From Clostridium aciditolerans (GTDB lineage Bacteria > Bacillota > Clostridia > Clostridiales > Clostridiaceae): a DNA stretch of 64,000 bases. Shown in pieces: positions 48,001 through 56,300 of this stretch. A model generated the notes under the pieces. It worked only from the letters and a program-made list of their open reading frames with translations. It made no database searches and had not been told where the DNA came from. Made by a program: the position numbers and the translations under genes. The stretch's first letter is position 1, and the number at the start of each line of letters is the position of its first letter. The stretch lies in assembly GCF_016316925.1 (NCBI RefSeq), contig NZ_JAEEGB010000035.1:103063-167062 (forward strand). Reading direction: 5' to 3'.

Positions 48001-48686
48001 TTTTATTTGAAAAAGAAACTAGAAGAAAGTTCAAGTGCGAAATTGCAGCAAGCATTGACGGAGTTATAACAGACTTTAAGGCAAGTCATAAACTTATATC
48101 AGAAGACCTAGAGAGTAATGAAGAAAAAATAATTATCAATAATAGTGAAGGTTTACATAATGACATTAATATATTACAAGATATCAAAAGCACATTAATA
48201 GAATTTAAAGTTGATAAGATTAAGGACAGAAAGTATGGAAAGTTATTGATAAGTGGAATGTTTCTTAGTGAAAATAATAAAAGTTTTACTGTAAAAAGTG
48301 GAGTTAGGTATAAAAGTGCAAGCTTAGATATTATAGACAAGCCTAATCAGCTATATATCAGATATGCCCATAATCCTAATATGTCTGCAGAATTTTCCAA
48401 CGGTAACATAAGTAATATAAATATTGAAAGTTCAGCAGTCAAAAAATTTTTGAAGAGAAGAAAAGGTTATGGTGAGTTGATTGACAAGGCAAAAGAAATT
48501 ATAATAGCATTAGGCATTGTAATATTTTGGATCGCAATATTTACAATAACAGGAGTAATAATACAAAGTAAAATTGTTGGAATTCTAGGTTCGATAATAT
48601 TTTCTCTATTAAGTATATTTTATAAAGATTTGATTAAAGCAGCTATTTCTAAATTAAATGATGCGTTAGGAATAAAAACTAAATAG
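45012..48686 (+). CDS. reverse transcriptase fused to a pseudokinase-like domain and two membrane helices (candidate defence RT)
   Basis: A 1224-residue protein. Residues 1-290 are an RT domain: KKDGKR with ISGSYGYRLE, catalytic DIKSFFDNV (D154), GIPQG (202-206) and YVDD (Y235-D238). No maturase or HNH domain follows, so it is not a group II intron RT; it resembles the UG/Abi/DRT defence RTs. Residues about 300-640 are helical, like the alpha-repeats of such RTs. Residues about 650-860 resemble a degenerate protein kinase: a beta-rich N-lobe, then PHNILIEGD (759-767) at the catalytic-loop position, with no HRD or DFG. Two hydrophobic helices lie at about 1163-1185 and 1188-1210. I chose the ATG at 45012 after GGGGTGG; an extension to 44970 is possible. 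Confidence 0.82.
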   Translation: MKDMFEKIAELKNLYSAWYKIKNMARDEYIYTGYNVSLYEDNIDEIIRIINYELINDKFVFDKLHSFEVPKKDGKRVFHIDTIKNMIVSQAIINIIGPIIESKFISGSYGYRLELGESCSIYKDWTHQYSDFSNTLYEWNKKYGNKKYLILRYDIKSFFDNVNLDILSTNISQLIKNHRTINLIKKYLYIDIFNIDSARTIGIPQGIYSSGFYANIYLNEFDKQISSKVIGYVRYVDDLFIIIEKNKKDEMNSLIYKQLQSIGLEPNFNKYDEVDVSNYMELVNILNKIKYQSISYLEMQLEALTSKERQELFKSIEDKLTGKENADLSVKDLEDYSEHINYLLFLNNKLNSSNPSLLYLALEVLKNEALKYSKLEKIYKNLFNNDLANEFIINKIDEYPEYIKLSLAKFLLANDGYFYSNEFVNKYLKSDKYLLKNVGLLLSVKLGNAINITECISIDEHKEETEFILSYLIPALIYESQDSLDENVIEELFHLNKNMILFYSYKFNKEDFILEILNRNNWSEVNNYGVIALLKLFFATNSADIYNFIIEKFNNNFILELIKGEIILNKHTVEEDNKQNLQKLVDIYNKIQVRSDYFSQRFQSELRFHIKDGQIVSNVQYIDLGKFEYEFIEQIRYEQKIIDVFIGLNDIQYIFVQYKDTKYILEKADKGIFIDKADYERYIWYLNSLKENELIPNYIIKNFDNYNYIYTLYEISDYNDLLVNRIKNGEKLSIEKLHLVLQQSHKYKKVISQPPLLLPHNILIEGDKTKFLGVLNQVKGSFYRSSSGDIRKISSNRCIESFGYLLLDSYNGQDFQKNIKKGDYENQFDIPHIGSVVNKAISTSKDYSYKSIDNLELDINYIKNFSDFISTIKDKEKKLSELIAIDYVGFKMLQYKRYLKSIRCNYEKLVESYEEVILNFIRYLKDKNLYLKRYTFNILYYKLILRRHKINAYSMSICIFTINYYMNSKEYMNKYENIYKFEGVKEFLNFGLINLCFLFEKETRRKFKCEIAASIDGVITDFKASHKLISEDLESNEEKIIINNSEGLHNDINILQDIKSTLIEFKVDKIKDRKYGKLLISGMFLSENNKSFTVKSGVRYKSASLDIIDKPNQLYIRYAHNPNMSAEFSNGNISNINIESSAVKKFLKRRKGYGELIDKAKEIIIALGIVIFWIAIFTITGVIIQSKIVGILGSIIFSLLSIFYKDLIKAAISKLNDALGIKTK

Positions 48687-48979
48687 CATTATATGAGTGA
48701 GAGATTAGAAAATGTTAGTGTTTTAGTACTGCAACTAGCACTCAACTTCATTGTTTTATATGATGTTAAAGAAGTTAATAAATTTAAAAAGAATTGATTT
48801 ATAAGGCTTCATGTGCTTTAGTTAATTTTTATGATGCATACTTCGGCAATATTTATTTTATTATGCAGATACTACATAAAATATTTAACTCAAGTGATTG
48901 CGGTAATCAATTTGATTGTTACTGTATATAAAATACTAATATATTTAATTAGACTAATGATTTTATAGAAGTAAATAGT

Positions 48980-49231
48980 TGAGATAGTAGTTATATAGTA
49001 GATTTAAGAAATAAGGTATTAGAAAAAGAAGAGAATATTAGGTGTTTTTCACAGTTAGAAGTTATATGATTTATATATTGTTACGTTGAAATTAAGAGAA
49101 TTGATTTAATGAAGGGATTAAAGAATCTTAAACAACTCTATTTGGGCAGTGAAGCTATTAGAAAAATATCCACAGAAAAAAAGCCTGCATATTTTTTCTG
49201 TGGATATGTGCATAATGCGTTTGCTTTTTAA
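48980..49231 (+). pseudogene. leucine-rich-repeat gene relic inside an 870-bp gene-free region
   Basis: One frame reads SSYIVDLRNKVLEKEENIRCFSQLEVI, a stop, then VEIKRIDLMKGLKNLKQLYLG, an LRR signature, ending near 49231. The rest of 48687-49556 holds a possible 34-codon frame without ribosome site (48693-48797), a gene tail (TTTRVWIVDLDNEN then stop near 49336), the hairpins at 49166 and 49368, and the dptF promoter. No intact gene is seen. Confidence 0.45.
49166..49207. repeat. 16-bp perfect hairpin
   Basis: Arms at 49166-49181 and 49192-49207 with a 10-base loop; a run of A on one side and T on the other, so it could terminate transcripts in either direction or be part of a small RNA. Confidence 0.65.
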
Positions 49232-49367
49232 AAGTTATATAATACATTTGTTTTTAATGCAGTCTGTGATAAAACTACAACGCGAGTATGGATTGTAGAT
49301 TTAGATAATGAAAACCGTGAAAAAGTAATATTATAAAAATGTAAGTTTAATACATTTTGGATCTTAG

Positions 49368-49402
49368 TAAGAGTTTACGTGATGTAAACTCTTATTATTT
49401 TT
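49368..49402 (+). terminator. hairpin terminator upstream of dptF
   Basis: 11-bp perfect arms at 49368-49378 and 49384-49394, loop GTGAT, followed by TTATTTTTAG. It isolates the dpt operon from transcription entering from the left. Confidence 0.75.
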
Positions 49403-49556
49403 AGGAACATTTTTATGGCATTTATTGAATAAAATATGTAAAAATTTCATAGTTAGACATACAAAATGTCAAATATATATGATAAAATTAATATTGCAAT
49501 ACAAAAATTTATGAAACATATATAAAAAACTCAAGGTAAGAGAGGAAGATACAGAA

Positions 49557-51944
49557 TTGGAAAGAGATGTTTTCGCTTATCTAGATAAAAATTATAGATA
49601 TTTAAATAACTATATAAGGGATATAAACGAATCATTATTTACTGCACCAGATACAGCAATAATAAAAGGAAGAATTTTTGCTGAAAACTTAAGTAAAGAA
49701 ATATGTATATTAAGTGGACATGGTGTATTGTGTTCGAAGAACCAATTTGATAGATTGCATAAATTAAAATCTAGTGGGGTTTTAAATAATGAGATAGATA
49801 ATTTATTTCAATCTGTGAGAGTGCTGGGGAACAAAGCAGCGCATACAGGTGTTGAAGGAGAGCTTGAAGCTGCTCTAAATATACATAAAAATATATATAA
49901 AATTACCTGTTGGTTTGTTAAAGCTTATATAGATTCGAGTTTTGAAGCATCACCTTATAAAAATCCAATGCCAATAACAGGAGGAACTGCATCAATAGAA
50001 GAGGATGTAATAGCAAAGATTATAGCTAAAACCATGGAAAGTTTTAAGGAAAAACAACCACAAAATGATCTAGAAAAAAGCAGTTCTGAAATAGCATCAG
50101 CTTTGGTAGAAAATAAAAAAGATATTGATGATGCTTATACTGGGTTACTTGTAGAAAGTATTTTCAATGATGAGCCGGATAAAAAATGCTTAGTTCAAGA
50201 ATTAACTAAGTTAAAGGAATCATCTAAAGAAGCAGTAGAAGGTTTAAGTGAATTTACTTCATTTAAGAAGTACATGCACATAGTAAGAGATGCGCAAAGT
50301 GGTTTGGAGGAATTAATCTTTAAAGCTAATGAATCGGAGAAGGCCCAATTGCTTTTAGTTTGTGGCAGTGTGGGAGATGGTAAATCACATATAATATCAT
50401 ACTTCAATAATAAATATCCAGATGTTATGAAGAATTTTACTCTCCATAATGATGCTACAGAAAGTTTAGAGCCAAATAAAACATCAATGGATACACTTAA
50501 TGATGTATTAGATGAATTTTGTGATGAGAAAATTGATATAAGCAAACAAAAATTTATATTAGCTATTAACTTAGGAACATTGAATAATTTTATTGATTCT
50601 AAGTATGGTGAAAGATTTACAAAATTAAAAAAGTTTGTTCAAGATAAAAAAATATTAGAAACTAGCATTGAAGATAGTAGTTTTGATGGGAGTATTTCTT
50701 TTCAATTTGTGAATTTTAGTGATTATCATATATTTACTTTAAAAGATGGAAGAGTTCACTCTGATTATGTTAAATCCTTGATACAAAAAATAACTCGTTC
50801 ATTGGAAATAGATTTTCAAGAAAAAAACATATTTTACACTTCATATAAGAAAAATTGTAGCCAATGTGAAAATAAAGATTGTTGCCCTATTAAGGCTAAT
50901 TATGAATTATTATCAAAAGATAATGTAGAAGATTCTATTGTTGAATTATTAGTTCAATGTATTGTTAAAAATAAAATAATAATTTCAACAAGAGCCCTAT
51001 TAAATTTTATGTATGAGTTAATAGTACCTAGATCTTATATTGATGTGAATTCTCCTACTTTCAAAAATAAAATAGCAAAGCTTAATACTAAAGATTACAT
51101 AAAATCACTAATGCCAAATATTATCTTTGACCATAAGGAATTGTCATTTATATTTGAAGCTTTAAATGATATTGACCCATTGAACGTAAGAAATGAAAAA
51201 GTTGATGATTTTATTATTGATTTTAATAATGCCACAAATTTATTGGATTACTTTAAAGAATATATAGATTTTCCAAAAGGATATCTAGGTAAAACAAATG
51301 AAATTGATTTTAATGAAAGTGAATCTAAAAATAAAGTAAGATTTGAATTATTAAAATTATTTATTAGAAGTTATTATATTTGTGGAAAAGAAGATTTGTT
51401 TTCCTTAAGAGATGAGGTCTATGATGATTATATGAATGCAGTGTTTTATTGGAATAGAGGCGATAAAGCAAAGCTTAAAAATGTTTATAATAATGTAAAA
51501 GATGGCATTATAAATTGGAACGGCGAAGCTGATAAAGATCATATAAATATATTTATGGGAAAAAATCAAATTAAATATAAAGTAAGTGAGAAGATTGAAT
51601 TAAAGGTTGATACAAGCAACTTAACTAAAAGTGATGAGGATAATCTTAAAAAGTTCATTGAGACTCTTAAGCTGAAATATAAGAGTGAAAATTCGGAAGC
51701 TTCATATGAAATAGACATAGATTATAATCTATATAAATTATTAATACAAGTTAATAATGGATATAGACCTAATAAAAAAGATAAAAATCATTTTATTAAA
51801 TTTATTGAATTTATAAATAAGCTTGAGGAAACAGGATCACAAAATGAAGAATTGCTATTTACTGAAAAGAATAGAGAAAATAATAAGCAATTTAAATTGG
51901 AATATGATGAAGAATTTGAAACTTATAGATTTGTGGAGATATAG
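49557..51944 (+). CDS. dptF: DptF, phosphorothioation-dependent restriction protein
   Basis: A 795-residue P-loop protein. Residues about 1-125 resemble the DUF4145 region seen at the front of many restriction proteins. Walker A GSVGDGKSH is at 270-278, and a Cys cluster (CSQCENKDCCPIK) lies near residue 438. With DptG and DptH it forms the nuclease/translocase that cuts DNA lacking the Dnd sulfur modification. It starts at TTG 49557, 12 bases after GAGG. It opens a tight operon with dptG (3-bp gap). The modification genes dndBCDE are not seen in this order nearby. Confidence 0.85.
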   Translation: MERDVFAYLDKNYRYLNNYIRDINESLFTAPDTAIIKGRIFAENLSKEICILSGHGVLCSKNQFDRLHKLKSSGVLNNEIDNLFQSVRVLGNKAAHTGVEGELEAALNIHKNIYKITCWFVKAYIDSSFEASPYKNPMPITGGTASIEEDVIAKIIAKTMESFKEKQPQNDLEKSSSEIASALVENKKDIDDAYTGLLVESIFNDEPDKKCLVQELTKLKESSKEAVEGLSEFTSFKKYMHIVRDAQSGLEELIFKANESEKAQLLLVCGSVGDGKSHIISYFNNKYPDVMKNFTLHNDATESLEPNKTSMDTLNDVLDEFCDEKIDISKQKFILAINLGTLNNFIDSKYGERFTKLKKFVQDKKILETSIEDSSFDGSISFQFVNFSDYHIFTLKDGRVHSDYVKSLIQKITRSLEIDFQEKNIFYTSYKKNCSQCENKDCCPIKANYELLSKDNVEDSIVELLVQCIVKNKIIISTRALLNFMYELIVPRSYIDVNSPTFKNKIAKLNTKDYIKSLMPNIIFDHKELSFIFEALNDIDPLNVRNEKVDDFIIDFNNATNLLDYFKEYIDFPKGYLGKTNEIDFNESESKNKVRFELLKLFIRSYYICGKEDLFSLRDEVYDDYMNAVFYWNRGDKAKLKNVYNNVKDGIINWNGEADKDHINIFMGKNQIKYKVSEKIELKVDTSNLTKSDEDNLKKFIETLKLKYKSENSEASYEIDIDYNLYKLLIQVNNGYRPNKKDKNHFIKFIEFINKLEETGSQNEELLFTEKNRENNKQFKLEYDEEFETYRFVEI

Positions 51945-51947
51945 GAT

Positions 51948-53336
51948 ATGAGTGAAAACATGCATTTTGAGATACAAATAGATCAAATCAAAAAGAAGTA
52001 CAGAATGAATAATGGTGGTATACAGCATAATTATGAAAAATGGTTATTGCCTTATGTTGTAACAAAAGAAATACAAATGACTGAATTTAGTGGCGTAATG
52101 GGAGCTTTTTCTAGAATTATTTGTAATAAGGAACTTAATAGTGAATTTGATGTTGAAGAATTTATCAGAAACGTTGAGGAGAGCATTGAAAAGTTTGAAG
52201 GAAAAACAAGTAAAGAAGCACTTAGAAATATAATAAAAACTATGTTCATTGATAAAAACAATAATCTCGTTAACTTTGATTTGAAAACTATAAATTATAT
52301 ATCTGCTTCAAAAGAAGATATAAAATTTGCAGAATTTTTATATTCAATATTTTATGATTATAAATTAAATACTACTATTAATGAACATTATAATAAAAAT
52401 TCTAATAATATATTAAATAAACTTGTATTACAATCCCTACCTAAGTTAGTCGATAAAGAGTATAAGATGAATCAGTATAAATGTTATCTACCATATATTA
52501 AAGATTTATTTATAAAAGACTTTAAATATTTAATACAAAATGAAGAATTATATAAAAATAATTTAAAAAGATTTTTAGAATATTATTATTTGTTTTATGT
52601 TTCTCAGCTATCAATGAAGTTAAACAAATTTGAAAAAGCAGATTTTGACAAAAACGAGACTTTATATTTTACATTAAGTTGGGAAAGTATTTCTAAAAAC
52701 AGAACTGGATATAAGTTTGGGTTAGAAAAGTTAATTAAAAATGTCAGTTCATTATTTTCACATACAATAACACTAGATTTGATAAATTATCATAATCTAG
52801 AAAATAAATTGACGTATAAGGAAATATTTGACTTATTACAAACTGTTGATGAAGGAAAAGCAGAGAATGAGATTAATAACGTATATGATATGTATATTGA
52901 AGCAATTAGTGATATAAGATGGATAGATGTTAAGTTGCCAAATAAAGATACTCAAAATAAAGCTTTTAATAAGATTTTAAAATTATTTTCAGCTATTGAT
53001 TATCAATTTAATAACACTAATACGAATAGGAAAGATATGTATAAATTTTATGCAAACAAATTTCTCAATTTTATTAATAAAAGTTTTGGAAAAAGAAGAG
53101 GTTCTTTGGGATGGTGTTTAACATTAAATGAGGAAGATATTATATTTCTAACTAAATTGTCTATAAATAATAATGAAAGATTAAAACTTAGTTCTTTATT
53201 TGCTGAATTTGAAAAGCGCGGTATAAGTTTTGATAGAGATTCACAAGCAAAAATAATCCAATTATATGAAAAATTAAATTTATTAGAGAAAAAATCAGAT
53301 AGTGGGGATGCACAATATGTTAGATCAATTTTATAG
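51948..53336 (+). CDS. dptG: DptG, phosphorothioation-dependent restriction protein
   Basis: A 462-residue protein lying between dptF and dptH, as in Dnd restriction operons. It is mainly alpha-helical with no membrane segment, and I see no nuclease or NTPase motif. The assignment rests on position, length and the general match to the DptG family. Its last 20 bases overlap the dptH start, showing coupled translation. A TATAGGATAT site precedes the ATG. Confidence 0.78.
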   Translation: MSENMHFEIQIDQIKKKYRMNNGGIQHNYEKWLLPYVVTKEIQMTEFSGVMGAFSRIICNKELNSEFDVEEFIRNVEESIEKFEGKTSKEALRNIIKTMFIDKNNNLVNFDLKTINYISASKEDIKFAEFLYSIFYDYKLNTTINEHYNKNSNNILNKLVLQSLPKLVDKEYKMNQYKCYLPYIKDLFIKDFKYLIQNEELYKNNLKRFLEYYYLFYVSQLSMKLNKFEKADFDKNETLYFTLSWESISKNRTGYKFGLEKLIKNVSSLFSHTITLDLINYHNLENKLTYKEIFDLLQTVDEGKAENEINNVYDMYIEAISDIRWIDVKLPNKDTQNKAFNKILKLFSAIDYQFNNTNTNRKDMYKFYANKFLNFINKSFGKRRGSLGWCLTLNEEDIIFLTKLSINNNERLKLSSLFAEFEKRGISFDRDSQAKIIQLYEKLNLLEKKSDSGDAQYVRSIL

Positions 53337-56300
53337 TTATTTATCAAGTAAAGTAATAGAATTTTTCAATATAAATTTATTGACTCCAGGTGATAAATAC
53401 AATATTCAGTTCGAAAATCAAGAACAAGTACAAGCTTTATATGAAGAGCTAAAAAATAACTTTTTGTTTAAAGATTATCAATATAGGGATTTAAATGGTG
53501 AGGTAAAATATAAATCATATTTACTTGATTTTAAGGGAGCTAAATTGATAGTTGCAGCTACAATAGACGATATACAGCCAGACTTTTTAACAAGGCTTAG
53601 AAATATGGTTGGTATAGAAAAAGGTTATGAAGATAAGGCAATTCTGTTTATTCATGATACAACATTAGATAGTATTATGGGAGGGACAGAATCGTTTAGC
53701 AAAGAAGGTATGCCATTTCATATTAAGTCAATTCAAGATGATATAAGAAAGAAATTATATGATTCTGAATTTAGTGAGATTGATAAAGCAATAATAGATT
53801 TAGATTTATTCAGAAAAAAGAAAGACTTATTTGCTGAAAATGCATCTATATTTGAGTATAAAGATTTATTAGAGACACTAAATAGCACTTGTATTGAAAA
53901 AGCACAATATAGAAATTTTGGACTATTTTTTGATAGTGAATTAAAAAAATTAAGTGGAAATGAATTAAAAAAACAAATTGAAGCTAATGCATTATATTTT
54001 AATAGAGTTGATGAAATACATAGATATGGAGATCCTGAAGTTGAGCTTGAAAAATATTTTGATGAAAAAGGTGTAGATAAATTAAAAGGTGCAGAATGGA
54101 AAGATGTTGATTATAAAGAGGTGAAAAAATCAATAGATGCTAAAAAAGATATTAAGCCTTTAGAGTATATATCTGTATCCAATGGGTGGGACAGAGAAGA
54201 AGGGACTTCAAAATCAAAATCAAGGATCAGAAATATAATTGTATTTAATAAAGAAAAAAAAGATGAATTGGAATTAGAATTTACATTTGACGATACCGTA
54301 TATAAAGAATATCTAACACCACAACCACAAGATGATGTAGAAGTAACTACTTCAGGGAAAAAAATAAAAGCAGTTTTAAAAAATTGTTTAGATACTACAA
54401 GTTTTTATAAAATTTCTTATGAAAATGATAGACATGTGAAATTTCAATTTAGAATAGCAGTAGTAGGGTGTGAAGAAAGATATTTAGAAAGTATTCAAAC
54501 GAAATATTCAATTATAGTAAATAAAAAGAATAGTTATATTTCTATTAATATTAACGAATCATCTTTAGTATTTAATGAATATGGTTCTTTAGTTGTTTCT
54601 TATGAATTAACTGATAATTATAACATAATTGAAATGCAACAAGATGATGTATTAAATATTAAAGTGAGTGAGTCTTTTGAATATGAAAATGATAATAATC
54701 TTATTAAATTTAAAGTAAAAATAGGTCAGGATATTATACCTTTTGGAATAATGGGCACAAGTGAAAAGATACCACCTGTTGAAGGGTTAAAAGTATGGAA
54801 ATTTAAAAGAGAAAAGAAATGCGACTTCAAAGTTATTGGAGAGAATAAACTTAAACAAGGAACAAAAGAATATTTTACTAGAGATGAGTTTAGAAAAAAC
54901 CTAAATCTAGAAAAACAAATGCTAGAGATTGAAGGATTATGTTTTTTGGAATTTGATGATGGTTTAGAAGCTGTAGATTTAGAGTTAAACTCGAAAGTTG
55001 AAGAGAGTTATAGAGATATTTTAATGTATTTTAAAGCGTCTAATAATTTACCAAGTTTAACATATTTAAATGAAGATTTAAAGCAATTGTATAGTAACTT
55101 TATTAAATGTTATGTAAATGAGCTGAATAGCATTAATGAAGGCTCAATTCTTACTAAAGAACAAAAAAATTTATTTAAAATTGGGACAATTAAAAGAGAA
55201 ATAGAAGATAGAGAATTAATGTTAACACCACTTCATCCTATAAATATTGCGTATCAGTTACATATAAGTAATGAGTTATTTGAGGATGAAATGAATGATG
55301 ATATTGTTAAAAAACTTTCTTCAACATATCTCTTACCGTATATTACTGTAGACGAAAAAAAACTTTATATCCCAATGGAACAATTCAATTCATTGGAATG
55401 GAAATACTATGTTGATGAAGCACTTCCAAGATATAAAAGTTCACGAGACTTTGTATCTAAATTAGTAAATGAAAAAATTGAAGAATTTATAGGACACTTT
55501 AAATATTTGTTTAACATGGCAAACAATGCGCCTATAAGAATTAATTTAATTAACACAGGTGACAGTAAAGAAATATTACAGGGAATATTTAAATATTATA
55601 TAAAGCAACTTAAAGCTAAAAGCAAAGATATTTTACCAATTGATTTGTTTATATATTCAAATAAAAATATAACAAATGCATTTGAGGAAGTTGCATTTAA
55701 TGATAATATAGATGATTTAAAAGAAACTTATGGGTTAGATTTAAATGTTGAAAATATGTCAGAAGAAGATGTTTTAGATTTATATAGAGAAAAAGTCCAT
55801 TTCTATTCAAAGAAAATAGAGAAGGGAATAGAGTATGCACATATTACTTTTGTAGAAATGAGTGATAATGCAAAAACAATAATATCTAATATGGATGAAA
55901 TACCTTCAGGCATAATATTAAATGGATTAATTTCTGGAGTGCCATCAGTATTTCAAGGAGATGCTTATAGAACAGGATTTGGGACAAAATACTCTAATGA
56001 TAAAACAGATTTAATGGTAGTAGCAAGTAGGCTTAATGCATTAGATACAGCAATTGGGGGAGCACCTTTTCATATAAATCAATGTCAAGCAATTTCAGTA
56101 CCTAATAATAGCAAAACAACTTTAGAAGATATTTATAATGCAAGTCATTGGGTTACATTTATAGATCCAAAAGTTGATTTGAATTTTTTTAAGAATGATC
56201 CAGGTGCAAAGGATCTACTCATAATTCATTATAGTGATCAATATACAACGGCTGGTGGATATGATGCAATTACAGTTACTAGAAAATCAGGACCATATCA

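Noticed and set aside
45012..48686. Group II intron or retron
   Set aside because: No maturase or endonuclease domain follows the RT, and no msr/msd-like repeat pair is seen close to the start.
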